Positions 21,201 to 36,200 of a DNA stretch of 64,000 nucleotides are shown piece after piece. Positions within the stretch are counted from its first letter, which is position 1, and each line of letters opens with the position of its first letter. Made by a program: the position numbers and the translations under genes. This stretch comes from Beroe forskalii (lineage: Eukaryota > Ctenophora > Nuda > Beroida > Beroidae): assembly GCA_011033025.1 (NCBI GenBank), contig WFMF01000060.1, positions 620,001-684,000 of the forward strand, given 5' to 3'. The notes under the pieces were generated by a model that made no database searches, was not told the origin of the DNA, and worked only from the letters and a program-made list of their open reading frames with translations.

Positions 21201-24200
21201 CGAGTTGCTTAATTGTTTGATACTCGATTTGTGAATTTGGTTAAGAGACGATATGCCATGCTTTAAACGCCCAAAACAGTGATGATGATGTCTCAAAGGA
21301 TGAATTTATCCCATCCTTTTCAGGCCCAACTGCTCCTTTGGCAGTTCCCTGTATAATATATGAAACTTTGTAATCTTCCATCCTAGTACATTTAACCTCC
21401 TCCACAAATGAAGAAATAAAGAGAAAACTCTCGCCCTGTCAGCCATGCACTTGAACTCCTTGGCCATGGTGATTGCATTGCAGATCTCCGTGCCTTTGCT
21501 CTTCTTCATAACGGTCGTGTTGGCGCCGTTGAACTGGTAGAGATGGGAGGAAGTCACTAAGATGTAGGTGTCGTGTGCGTTCAGAGAGGAGAAATGGGTT
21601 GCTACTAGCCGCGTCTGCATTGACAGCTTGCCTGGGGGAAGGAATAGGGGTTAAAAGAGAAATGGGTTGCTACTAGTCGGGTCTGCATTGACAGCTTGCC
21701 AGGGGAAAGGAATAGGGGTTAAAAGAGAATGGGTTGCTACTAGTCGGGTCTGCATTGACAGCTTGCCAGGGGAAAGGAATAGGGGTTAAAAGAGAAATGG
21801 GTTGCTAACTGCCAGGTCTGCATTGACAACTTGCCTGGGGAAAGGAATAGGGGTTAAATGAGAATGGGTTGCTACTAGCCGGGTCTGCATTGACAGCTTG
21901 CCTGGGGAAGGTACTTGGGTTAAAAGAGAAATGGGTTGCTAACTGCCAGGTCTGCATTGACAACTTGCCTGGGGAAAGGAATAGGGGTTAAAAGAGAATG
22001 GGTTGCTACTAGTCGGGTCTGCATTGACAACTTGCCTGGGGAAAGGAATAGGGGTTAAAAGAGAATGGGTTGCTAATAGCCGGGTCTGTATTGACAACTT
22101 GCCTGGGAGAAGGAATAGGGGTTAAAAGAGAATGTGTTGCAACCAGCCGGGTCTACATGGACAATTAGATTAACATTCGGGATGGTGATGTTATTGAATA
22201 TTCAATAGTTTTGAGTGTTAACGAATGATTATGAGTCGTTATAAATGTTTATGAATGTTTGTTGCCTTCTCTGGCGTTTGAAATGCGACTTTGCTGAATA
22301 TTAAGAGAAAGAAGAGGCAGAGCAATAGCATCCACTGCGCCATGTCAAGGCGTGCACTCAGTTCACAGTTGTAACTTGTGAGATCCTATAAGAGCCGCTA
22401 TTTTACTACCAATACTAACTAACTTGGTAACTTGGTGAAGTTTATCCGTCAGTCAGAAGGGCCATTAGATGTCCGACCACCTCGAGGTCGATGGTGTGTA
22501 GTCTACCAATGAGTTCGACCAGCTGCAGCTGTAACCAGAGACCGGAGGGTGGTCTGGTATCAAAGCAACGAATTTCGACAGTGCGATTTTGAACGATTCA
22601 AACGATTTTGTAGCTTTAACATCAGCCGGCACCTTGTTCCACAGTTTCGGTCCTTGAACTGAGAAGAACCTGTCATACAGCGTCTGATTTCCTGACGAGC
22701 TTGACTTTGACAGTGGAGGAATGATAGCTACAGAACCATGTCTTGGAGTCATTTTGAAGGTGATGCCGCAACAGTTTGGGACAACGTTGTGGAGGATCTT
22801 CCACATCATCAAGATGACATAGCGTTCCCGCCTGCGCTGTAGTGACATGAGTTTTAGTTCAGCAAGCCTTTCCCAATAGTTGAGATACTGTAGACCACCA
22901 ATTCGACTAGTGAATGTTCTTTGTACCCCCTCTAAGAGCTGGATTTCAGTAACTTTGCGTGGGTCCCACAGTGGGCAACAGTACTCCAGAGTGCTCCTAA
23001 CTAGCGACTTGTAGAGAGTCAACATGACAGTTCTGTCACGAGTTTTAAAAACACTGAAAACCCAAGACAAAGAGCTTCTGGCTTTTGACACTATATTCCC
23101 AATGTGCCTAGACCAGCTGAGATCACTTGATACACGAACTCCGAGATCTCTGACGTGCTCAACTGGACTGAGTAGTACCTCATCGGAAACTTTGTAGCAC
23201 AAAGTTTCAGCAACAAAAGGGAGTTCGAAGTTTGAGCTTTTACTGGAGTGTAGGTGATTCAATAGCTCGAACTTTTGTTCATGGAGCTCCATGTTGTTTC
23301 CCTGTGACCATTGAAGAATTCTGTACAGATCATCTTGAAGCAGCAAGCAGTCTTCAAGGCAGCCAATCTGTTTAGAAACTCTAGTATCGTCGGCAAAGAA
23401 GCTGACCTTAGATGAAGCCACCACTTGTTCTAAGTCATTAATGAACAATATGAACAGGAGTGGCCCTAGCACGCTTCCTTGAGGAACACATCACATTACT
23501 CAGATATTCCATCATCTGAAATACTAAATTACTTCATCCTGTCAGAAGGCATTTCATGTCAAGTGGTATATTCTAAACGTTACCGTGTTCGAATAAAAGT
23601 AACCAGATGTCGTGAACGTGTCACTCAAATTCTGCACGTTCCAGGACGCTCCCAAATATATAGGCTCCAACTTCATTAAAATCTCGAATAGTTCCAGTCT
23701 TGAAAATTGCATCACTCGGCACCGACCATTATTTCGTACGCGACGGCTCCACTTTCAATGAACTATGAAGGTAATTGCATCTTTCATTAAGCATTTATTT
23801 GGATTCCGTTACATATTGCACTGGCGAAGGACCACGGAACTATTTATCGTTGTACTGAACATCTGTTTATATTTTAAATAGGTTGAAAACATACGAAAGA
23901 CAAGGATTTTACTTACATTTCAGCAAATTGCACGGGGCGAATCTGTTTTTGATGTTGCGGCAGTTCGAGTTTGCAACAATTTCGGCTACTTATCTGCTAC
24001 AATTAACGCTACTTTGCCCTAAATTTTTACTTTTTAACATCTGCGTATTTTCTAAACAGGAAAACGATCTGAATTGCAATTGAGCTAAATGCAAAGCTTT
24101 TATTAAGTCTTAACCATTTATTGGCTCTGAAGTAAAATAAACACGCCTATATTTTGATGTTCTTCAGAATGTGTTTACCTGATTAAATTTTGTTTACCTG

Positions 24201-27200
24201 AATGTGAAACAAGAAGTTTAGCCAGAAGGACTTTTTATGCATAAACACGGGCCCAAACCACTATTTTCTCGTGAATAATCTTGATTAATCTACATTAAAC
24301 TCTTCAAGTCTTACAAACTGCATGAACTTTGTTATATCAGTATCAGTTTCGTCATATATGTTACATATATACTAGCATTAAATCTTACTAATACTGCACT
24401 TATAGTCAAGATATATCTAGAAAACTAATGAACTTCTCTTCATTTTCACCATAGTAAAACTTTCGATTAATATCATCTGAAACGTTTTGATATGTCCAAA
24501 TAAAATTATGCAACAATATGTTTCTAAAGTGCACTATTATTCACGATGCTTCTGTCGAAGAGAAAAGAAATTCTGATTTCTCCCTTCGTTTCGCTAAACC
24601 TACTTTGCAACATATACATACGTACATCACACCATCTGCCACACTTTGTCACACACACAATCACCAATCACCATTAGACCCAACTTTACACTCGTGATAA
24701 GATATACGACCCAACGTGAGCCCATGAGACGTGATAACATGACAAGTTGTTACTCTATCCAACATATTTTGCTGATGAAAACAAACCCCACTGCAGGGTC
24801 AAACGCACGAGCAAAACAAGCAGTTTAGAGTGACGTCATTATCATGAGATAACGTGAACAATTCATGATATCGAACCAGATATGCATAAAGTATGTCTTT
24901 CATATATTGATTTGTATTATTATGTGTAGCCATAATGAATATATATTGATTAATACCCAACACAACTTTGACATTCAGTCATCAGATGTTTTTCTCGGAG
25001 CATGTTTTGAAAAATTTGATCGTGTTTAAGTTTTATTCTCCATAATCAGAAATTGATATCAAAATGTCTACAAGTCATTTCCTCAAGCACCAATCACCAT
25101 CAAGTATCAAACAGTAAAGTTCTCAGAAAAATTTTTTTTTAATATAAACGCCATGTTATGAGCTGTCCTTTGGAATTTTTTACTGCACTCAACTTCCTAA
25201 ATAGGTTCGTAGTTCTCAATATGACTTTGACAAACGTCACTTTATTCAAAGCCATTTTCAATTATTCTATAGGAGCTGTCAAAGTCCAATGTGAGTTTTA
25301 CATTCATCCTAAGCGACTTATGAATGGGCCAAAATGAGCTAAGTACAATGACATACTATAATAGACAGTAAACTATTGCACGTTTTGATGCGATGTTGCT
25401 TTACAATACGATATGACTTGTGCATCACACTTTCTTGAAAGTCTGTCGTAATTCATGATTGTACCTATACCAATGCTCACCATATTGGCTAGATTCCGAG
25501 TTCGATACATTCTATAAATATTACCTTTAATCTGGAGAAGGAGGGTGTCTTGAGTCTGTTCCTTCCCACCCTCGACCTCCTTCACAGCTTTCTGGGAGTG
25601 CCCTGTCTTAAGGGTAACTTTAGTGTAGTCCTCAGTGGCTTGCAGTGCATCTACCGCTTCTTTAGACAAACCTGGGATTCATGCGCATTTTAGTACTTTA
25701 GTAATGTGGAATGTAGCCAATTCTAGTCAAAAAAGCAAAAATTTCAAGCGTATCATTTGGGAATTCAGCTATGCTGAAAGGTATTAAATTATGAGACAGC
25801 GAGGGCTTTGATTGGAGGAATTTCGCCCTTTTAGTTCAACCATCTGGTACTCATTTCAATTATTAATTGAATTTTTCAACATGAGTCCAGATGGCATCAT
25901 GTAAAATGAAATAATCTAATCCAGATGTTGAAATTTAATCTTACACTTAGATTAAGTTCTTTTGTCTTGTAAAGTGGACTTGAGAAGTCCGCCAATCATT
26001 TTCATACAAAGTAGTGCTTAAAATTAGCAGCTAGTTTTATAACTTCAATTTTTTTATGCTTTTGCTGTTATCTGATATTTTTTGATTTCTAATTCCAAGC
26101 TTAGTGAATCGATATTCCCTTGATCGATGTCAGTGCACCATAAAGCCCTAAAAAGACAACTAAAAGCATCTTCAGTACTTTCAAGTGATACCATAACGTC
26201 ATAAAACACTGCCATTAAAATGGTGCAAAGAGAACCAAGACTATCTTAGTCAGGTACTTAACCTGATTTGGGGAAAAATACGATAAGAATGACCGATCTC
26301 ATTTATATTTCAAATCCATTTTTGTCCAATCTGGCATGAACGGTGATGTAAGATATTCATTTTGTCCTTCTCTCCAAGTAACTCACGAGAAACCATATTT
26401 TGTCGGATCCATTCAAACACGACAAAAACCAAGTATATCTTTGCGTCATGCGCTACCAACGATCTTCCAAATAATCCAATAGCAAGATTATTATCATTGC
26501 TGACAAAGGATCATCCCTCCTAATTGAATTATTGTGCTTTGTTCTGAACCACCAAGATACCACAAGGACTCACAAAAACTGAAATTAGCTCAAAGGATCG
26601 TCAAATGAACCAAATTATCCAATTATTGAATGATTGTCATATTCAGTCGCACAGCGTTGTTATAATTTAATCAGATTATGCTGAGCAAAAGCCCCAAGAA
26701 ATATATTCACAACTGGTTCGATATAACAAAAGGGAATAAAGATCACGTGACTAGAAAGTGATTTAGATGATTCTGATAGGATAAGAGTTTTATAATGACA
26801 TAATGTTCATGATATAAGAGGGTGCACCTTGTTTCTCGAAATATGCTGAAAGTCGACCTCCAAAAGGATCATCCTTACGTCGTCTATTTTAGTGCACTGG
26901 TGTACACTATAACTCTAAGTCATTCGATAATTAGAAAATAATTCTTCTTAATGATTGATAACCAGATAATGTCATTCAGTTCAGTGCGATGTTCCGTGCT
27001 TGCGTTTTCTTGTTTGTTTTGCCTTCCTTTTTATTCGAGGATTTGCTTGCGTCATCATGGTATAATTACTTTCCAAACCATACCAAATGCAGTATTGTGT
27101 GAAAATAGAGGGATTGACTTCATATATCAGTTCACCATTCTAAGTCATGATAATGACATCACTACTAATGGACAATTGTTCGTCAACAACATAATATAGT

Positions 27201-30200
27201 TATTATAGACTGTTGGTTAAGCCGGGTATTGTTAATAAAGAATAAAGTTGACTAGACTTAGGCGCCAATATAATCAACCTCAGTATTGCTACTCAGGAGG
27301 AAGAGAAAATATTGTTAAATTCTGCCCAAAGTTCAAACAAAATTTCAAAGGCTTGAACCCCAACAAATACTAGAAGAGTATCAAAATTCCATGAATTTTT
27401 GGCAACCAAAAAGAAATTTATTGTTGTGTTAAACTCTTGTATTGCCGACTAGGGTAGTTCTTGGCGTGAGTTCGACACGAGCTTGAAATTAGCACTCAAT
27501 TAGCTAATTGGGTCGCACAAAGTAGCTAAATTACCACACGGTTTCGAAGAAAGTTAATAAGAAAGTTCTCAGCCTTAAATTAATAAATCTGCTTCGAGAT
27601 TAACAATAAATTTGCTTTCAGATGAAGCAAAATGGCCTGCCCAAAGAAGACAAAAATAGGGTGAAACTGACTATCAACGAAAGCTTCCTCGAGAGTCTTT
27701 TTTTGTAATATTTGCATGGTGTATCGCTAGTGATAACAGATTGATGAGAGCATTTAAAATAGGACTGTTGCTATCCAGCAATTCTCATTTGGAGAAAGCT
27801 CAAAAAAGCATAAATTTTCAAATAAAGCAAAAAGACTCTCAATTTTATATTCAGTTACACTGGTGAAGTGTAACAATAATGCACTTGTAATAATTATAAA
27901 ATCCAAGTAAGCTCAGTGTGACAATAGAATCATGTCCGGGAACAAACGGTAACAGGATGGTAACAGATCCAGATGGCACACACAAACATAGCTCCTTTCA
28001 CGTCATCAGTGCCCCATTCTAAACCATGATAATGACGTCAATTTAACACCCTATCATTGCTATACTCGTGTATACACTGCTTTGACACTAACAAGGTGGA
28101 GAGGTTCCTGTAATCTGACGAATCCTTGTCGTCTATATTGTGGGCTGGTAATTATGGAAACAATTAGCGATAATGACACCTGCCATAAATCGGCAGATCA
28201 TTAACATTTCCTCGTGTCAATGAGAGTCTTATGTTTGTGATTTTTTGTTTTTTGTGAGTTATTTAATTGAATACGCTCTAGTAACGATTTTAACTATGAT
28301 TACAAATTTTCATGTTGATAATTAGCTAGGATTCGGCATTCGATCTCTCACAATGAAATTGTTATTCATCCATGAGCTATGATTGAACAATGAGATGACT
28401 AAAAACAATGCTGATTACGTGTGGCTTGCTTGAGGAACTTCATCACATTTCATCTGGTGCCGCTTGCACGAATAGTGGGTCATACGTCTTCTATTCCTCA
28501 TTCTAAACTATGACAATGACGTCACCATATACACCATGTTTTTCGAGGAAGGCACATGAACGGTATTATGGCTTTCACTTGAGTGGTCCATGGTCGATGA
28601 AGTTAAACTTAAAGTAGAGCAATTTGTTACCATGGTAATAGTTCAGCCAATACTGTGTGACTTTGTTCATCCAATCAACCAACAGAACGCATAATCACAT
28701 GACTGATATGGATGGATATGCACTGTTAGTTTAGATGCTGGCTTAGATATTATGAAGCCGTGAGGGTGTTAAGGCATCATCGCGAAAAGATAGCATCTTA
28801 TCATTGTTACCGTTCACATTTGAGAGATAGGTACTAGGTAGTGAGTGGTTTGCACCTGAAGGGAATATGAATTTTCATTGTTTCCATTCACAGTTTGTAC
28901 CACGTAGTTTGTTACCACGAAGTCAGTGGTATGACCGTATGAGCTGGAGCACATCTGATATTAAGGTTGAGGGAGCCGGGTTTACCTTCACTTGAGGATC
29001 GTATTATTGCTGACTAGACCGGGAAACTGACTTGACAGTTCACGCAAATGACATATGAATTAGAGCACTTCTGTATGAAGTGGATGAAGATAAATTAGCA
29101 TCAGTCGGTATTTCTAGCACATTTTAATGACACTGTATGATGGAAAATACCTCAAATTTAATCAATCGGACGACATAAATCGAGCTGAAGAATCAGAAGG
29201 TCTCGTATTAACGCATTCATAAGTGACATTTATCAATATCACAATCATTCGATAATAGATGCCCTTTGATCTTAAATATCAAAATTAATGGTTTCCCAAT
29301 AGAATGACATTAATAGAGCATTTAAGCCCCCTGATTGTGAGCTTTCATTAAAATTAAATGCCATCTTTACGATATATTTGCATTGTTATCGATTAAAGGT
29401 AGGTGGGTAAATGTCATGGATTTAGATTTCAGCATTCCGAACTACCAGAACCGTATCATCATATCAACCGCTCTTCTATCCATGCAGTACTGAGACCTTG
29501 CATGGTTTTGTTAGCAGACCTATACACGGCACCTTGATTTGTTTCAAGTGAACTCTATGGTAAACATACATTAGGCAGCACTCTCTTATTTCCAATTGTT
29601 TGATGAAATGTCCCAATATTCATTAAATACTGACACTTTGAAAGGACATGAAACCCTCGCAGCGGGCCTCAACGCTTTTACTGCGTTTTTCATTCAATCG
29701 AGGCTCTACCACTCGAGAATCTTATGAATCAGTTGGGTGTTTCTTTGTATACAACCACCCATCAGCACGTGGATTTTTAATGAATTTTAAAATTTCACTG
29801 ACATTAATTAAAGACATCTTCAATTAATTATAAGCACTAAACTTAGTAGTTCATATAAAAAACTGATGATATTTTCTAACCTTTCTCAGTTTTCCTCTTG
29901 CTGTCCCGCAGACTGTTGGTTCTTTGGAACTTTGGGGAGGGAGTAAGTCCAGAGAATTCCTCCGATTTGATGTTGTTATTGACATGGTTATCAGTAGTCA
30001 GTTTCCGGTCATCTGTTGTTAATTTTCGGTTGTCGGTCGTTGCTTTTCGGTTATCTGTAGTTGCGATTCGATTATCAGTTGTAGATTTCCGGTTATCATC
30101 GGTTGCTGATAACCGATTATCGACATGGTTTTCCTCTGCTTTCAGTTTGTGGTTTTGAATGCTAGCTGTTACACGGATTTCTGGCTTTAGATCTGAAATA

Positions 30201-33200
30201 AATTGTTGCGTTAATAATAAATAAAATGTACATGTTTTCCGAAGTCATAGATTTTCTATTTTATATGAGTATCTAAATACCTTTTAAACCATACCGAGCA
30301 AAAGTAGATTGTACTAAGAATGATAGAAACTGGCACTATCCCATGCTTTCAGACAAGCAACCATAATATGTAGTGGACAGTGGTCGTATTCAAGACATCA
30401 AGGTTTATTGCAATTGCAGTTTGACTACATCAACATGATTTGATCTCTGACCTCAGGAAGCTTTTAAAACCGTTCTGGCCACCTGCACCAGACAAATTAA
30501 AGCTTTAAAGATCAAAATTAATTACATTTTGAGGCGGAATATTAGAATGAACGGGATTTTTGCACTTGCTCCACAATCTTGCCAGACAGGTAAAATTACG
30601 TGCAACACACGACATCGCGCCTCCAAATAATAAATCCATCATTGAAAACGATGAAATTGATGTCACTCCATGTTGCTTATTACCCGTGCTTAGATCTCAG
30701 ATGAAAGCGAGGCCACCCTCTAAAAGACAAAGTGCTCATGATATATAGATTTCAGTACTTTTACGATATTCTATTAAAAGCTTCATTAATAAAAGCTTAA
30801 ACTGTGCGAGCATTTTCAATCATCACCCCTTGTCTTACAATTCAGATATTTCGCTTCCTGAATTTGGTAACCACTGAATATCCCAGAGCCAGGTCACGTG
30901 ATATTTAATATCAATGCAGGCACGTGCGAGGATTTAAAATATGTGTGCGTTGCCAGGTTAAATAGTAGGGCCTAGGGTCATATATAGAATTTGCGATCTT
31001 CTGTAAGTCAAACTTTGATAGCAATGCTGGTGGAAAGGATACCATTGATCGAATGCCCAGTTGACAACCTATGGTTTTCATTTCAGCTGCATATTCTGAG
31101 ATTCAAGGAGTTAGTCGAAGGTTGGACTCTTCCAACCGAAAATTATTGCATATGTTGCTGTTTTGCTGTAAATAGTATTTTGTATACTTACCGTAATTGA
31201 TTTAATTTAATAAAATACCTACATATTGATTATCAATCAATAATGACAAAATCTAGATATTATCCTTAACCATACAAGTAGAACAAGAACAAGACGTACC
31301 TACGTATGATATGCCTTAGACAACAGTGTATTGTTTAAACTAAATCGTTAACTTTATGTTGTAATCATACAAGTACTGTCGGATACTTAGAATTCTTTCA
31401 GTGAATTTACTTCGTCTAATCCATGAAAACCTGTATTGTCCATTAGGAATAGGGTATAATTCTCTGATTACGTGCTCCAACACACAGGATGAAGCCTGTA
31501 CCTTTTACCTATTCCCAAACCTCTAAAATTAAGAATATGTCCTGTATTCTGATTGCTGTGTGTCTCAAGAGTCGGTAAAAGGGTCACAAGAGTTGTTAAT
31601 TTCGTCCAATGGATCCATTGGATCCATCATGTCAAATGGACATCTTCAATGGACGTCCATTGGAGATCCAATGAATATCCATTGAGCATGATATCCATCG
31701 ATAAAATTTCCAATGGCGTTAAATGGATCCATTGGATCCATTTTTGATGTTCAACGGACATGTTTATTCATGGATTAAATGGATGTTTAATGGGTCCATC
31801 TGAGTGAATCCAATGGATCATACAATCACCAAACATGGTTTGGTAGATGGATATCAGTCTGGTATATTTGTTCAAAGGACCCATTATGTCCATTGGTCCA
31901 ATGGATCCATTGTGTCCATTGAACACCATTCGGCATGTCTATTGAATCCATTGCGACATTGGATCCAATGGATACATTTTGACCATTGAACAATGTTTGG
32001 TGATTTCATCCGTTGGATCCACTCAGATGCAGATGGATCCATTGAACATCTATTGGATCTATTGAACATGTCCATTGAACATCACAAATGGAACCATTGT
32101 ATCCATTGAACACCATTGGGCAATTTTACCGATGCACATCATGTTCAATGGATGTCCATTGTATGTCCAATGGATGTGATCCAATGGATGTCCATTGGAC
32201 ATGATGTATCCAATGTATCGATTGGACAAAATTCACAACTCTTGTGACCCTTTAACTCATGAGTCTATTAAATTTTTCCACTTCTTCTCTTTTAATGTAA
32301 CTGGAAAACAAGAAAAATCGACACAAAATGATAACAAAACTGGAGGAAGTGTAATGTACTCATTGTTATTGTAGTGCTGTATGGTATTATTGAAATGTGA
32401 AACATACAGATATGATATCACGTCTATTCATAATGATATCGGAATATATACTTGACTCTTGATTGGATCATTGAATCTTCTTTTCATTTATGCACATGAT
32501 TTTACATTGTATTACCACAACTACCACTCACAGGTGTGATCTAAAATTTCTCTCTAAAAATTAATGATTCATCAGCAAAACGCTTTCATTATGATATAGA
32601 ACTAGTGTTAGTAAGCTCTCACGCAGTATATACGAGAGCGCACAAGGAAGAACTGACGTCACAGCGTAATTTATTTATTTAGCTCTCACACGCGATAGGA
32701 AGGGAATTTGATTACCGGGATTTCACAGAAATGCTTTGTAACACGTACTTGACATATGATTTGAATATGAGGATAGGTTAATTTTAAGTACACTCGTCCT
32801 TTAATACTTAAGTATAGTGGAAAATTAGACTTGCCGTAAAATTACACTTACTGGAACAGTAGACTTATTGCATAAATGAGACTAAAGAACAATGTGCATA
32901 GCTTTAACAGCATTACTACCCCATACAAAAACTATTCACTATCATTACTATTCATGAATATTATAATTGTTCTGCTCGTAACGAATCCCATCATAATTGT
33001 CAAAATAAAGTATTTTATTCACCAGTTTTAGACTTGCAGGCAGGAATATAGATCACTAGGTTAATGTGGATTCCCAAGGTTTCCATAATCCTCTTCCAGT
33101 CCAGTGAGTGCTATAGAGAAGTCAAATACAGTATGATTCAAGATAAAGCATGTTGATACCGCGCGTGCCATGACAAAACATAATGAACGGCAAAATAAAG

Positions 33201-36200
33201 CAAGAGAAGGAGCAAAGAAAAAGTTAGTCAATGCAGTCATTCTTATGAAGAATTTCAACTATTATACATCAAAAAACATGCTGTTCTGTAGACTGTAAAA
33301 ATAAGATCATCGACCATCTTATAAACTAAAATCTGGTCTGACATCATTCGTCATATATTGCTGCTACCTTAACCAAAGAAAGTTTAAAATAGAACGGAAT
33401 GAAAGACATGGTCCTCGTACGGGAGAGAGTTTCGCTGTAAGTGTAAAAACTTGGAGGTCACGGCAGGCAGGGATAAGTGTCACCATGGTTACCAAATATA
33501 TAATTCTACTCCGCAAGATGTGTACCGTATAGCTCGAACATGCTAATCAGTATATATAGCGACTCTGCGTATTCGATAACACTTCCCCAGGTCCTTTCGT
33601 CACTTTAACCTTACCTCCAGGTAAAACTATACTCCCAAAAGTGCTTTAATGTCATCAATTCACCACTTTCAATCGTGCAAATGACGTCACTATTAGCACC
33701 ATCCAAAATCTTAGTCGGCATACATATTTGTATTCTTATATAGCATAACGTGTGTCATTAACGAGGTAAAAGAGGAAATCTGAAAAGCAGATTTTCAGCT
33801 TCAAGGGCGTTGTTGACATTGGTGTGACGGCATAATGTTTTCGTGGGAAGCAGGGATGAATTAGGCAAGTCTGAAGTTTAATGAGAATAAATATTGTAGA
33901 GGGAACTTTATTCTGATAACACAAGAGTATAGTCTTTCTACTGCCCAAGTTATGATAACGATAAGGACGAAAGAAACTTTTATGAATGAGAAATAAGAAT
34001 TATAGGGAGCAAAAAACTAAGAGAAAACGACTTTTATAATTATGTCAAAATTAAACTTTCCCAAACTAACTCTTCAAAAAATGTTCCATGAATTTTTTTT
34101 GCTGGGACAAGAAACACGCGGCACGAATGGAATGCGGCATTTCTATAAGGAATTATTATAAAAAGAATGCGCCAGTTATAGCCATTTGGACGAGGCCTGC
34201 ATTTGTACAGAAACGTTTTACGTACTCAGAACTTCATGTTTTGATCTATAATATTTTAGGACGGGAGTTTATTTTCCAAGGACCAGTTAAAAACAAATGC
34301 CGCGCATTCCTATTATTTCATGCATAATAATTAGATAACAACATGGAGCTCCTTTTCCAGGTCAACATTCGCCGAGTTTCCCAGTTGATTTCAACGCTTT
34401 CAATAGTTATTTTCAGTAAAATCTGGCTAATTTCAGCGCACATTTCTCAGAAGTTTCCGTGCAACTGTTGTGGTGCACACATATTATTATGTTGCTGCGT
34501 GCGAGCCACAAAACACCTGAAAGAGCGCGGAAACACGTTCTGTTTTGGACAGCAGAATTTGTGGACAGCCGTGATAGGGAAGCTAGCTTTCAGGTTATGC
34601 ATGGCTCGAAATTTAGGATGACGTCATTATGAAGATTTAAAGTGTTGAATCGATGACATCACAGTTAATATTCATCCCGGACGATCTTAAATGCTCAAAT
34701 CACCACAAGGTGTATCAAAGGAGCAGCATCTGCTATCACAAATCAATCAGCCGGCCAGGTATATTATAAATAGTATAAAGGTATAAATGTGCTGTGAAAC
34801 GCAGTATTAAAACCACTTTTTCTTCCTGTCAGTGGCCGGAGGAAATTAATGAATTGCTCCGTGCACGGAAAAAAACCGATAATTAAACTTCACCGATCAC
34901 TGTTCTATACAAGACTATGATGTCCGATGATGAAACTTCTCATTTCCAGCCCGCAACCGCATTAGGCTGCATAAGGCTGTTCGTGCATGGCCAAAAAGGG
35001 GCGTGCTCCGGGTTGCAACACCCACAAAACATCTTTCAGTAGTTTTTTGCTTGAGGTTCTTGCTTGAGGCGTAGTGCCTCATATTTACGGACGAAAACTC
35101 AGTTTACTTCGACGGCATACTGTTGAAAAATGAGTTGAAATTTGATTTTCCGTTGTGAAATATGTCGGCATCACTCACGAATTTGTAAATGAAACACGAA
35201 TAGGTACTCACAGTCGCTAATGAATTCGTCAGTCATGGTCGTCCGTTGAGCTGTAGATCTGCACTGAAAAAGGAAGTTTCTATTAGTATTAATGATAGTT
35301 GGAACCTGGCATCAGATTCAGATTGGCAAAGAAAATAATTTAAATTCATCTGTTTTTACAACTGTAAAACTGTGAAATTACAATTTTTGGGGATCTTCCA
35401 AGTGAAACAAAGAAATATATCAGCCTGCCTGATATCTGGATGGATGGAATCAATTATATTCATTGCAAGGTAAATCCCCTGGTAATTGCATAGATGTGGG
35501 AGCTGGAACTTTCCATAATTGGGTATCTTAAGTCACAGATACATATACTACTCTTTGGCGATAAACCTGTTGCATATAGATCCAAAATCAAGAGACTTTA
35601 AACGTCCTAATTGTTGTCTATATCTGTAATCATGTATTCACTTCAACCAGCTTAAAGAGCAATTATAGAGCCTTAAAATAGGGATTGCCACTAATTCTAG
35701 AAACACAGATAATTTCAGTTTTGTCTACTGAAAGCGTTGTTTGATTCGTTGAGCTTTGGATCTTTACAAACGCGTCTCTTCTTTTTCAAGCAAAAATGTG
35801 CTCATTTTGCCACGAATTTTGATACACATGGCCGGTTTAAAGTTGCTTAAAATATTTCTAAAGTCGATTTATAACTTTGATTTTCCTAAGTTAATAAGCC
35901 CTTTTTTTTTTTTTGATTAATTGATCTAGAATCTTTTTATGTAGATTTCAAAGTTTATCATTTTATCTTATGTTTTTCTATATTTTTATAGATAAAACTG
36001 TCTCAGAATGCCAAATTATAATCTCAACAAAAGACTGAGGGTGGAATTCTGTGGAAATAGTAATTGACCGACAGTAACCATAGAAACCGTTAGCTCAGAA
36101 TACCTTGGTCAATTATTAGCTACCATGGGTAATATATCTTACGACAACACTACTAATGAAACCAGTTTCAATAAAATCCCAAATTTGTTTTCAAATTTTC

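Larger units (their letters stand above)
25672..29880. other. SVIL: intron of supervillin-like gene
   Basis: A 4.2-kb AT-rich interval. It contains three CRE-core elements (27,131; 28,004; 28,491) and no frame that looks coding. Confidence 0.5.
32254..35211. other. SVIL: intron with isolated CRE and dispersed motifs
   Basis: An isolated TGACGTCA occurs at 32,653-32,660, and fuller copies of the dispersed element at 33,651 and 34,619. No exon recognised. Confidence 0.45.

Noticed and set aside
21585..22160. CRISPR array
   Set aside because: Whole 67-bp units repeat including the would-be spacers; it is a minisatellite derived from an exon border.
33061..33258. Minus-strand 65-codon frame as supervillin exon
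   Set aside because: No suitable splice sites and hydrophobic composition unlike the neighbouring disordered exons.
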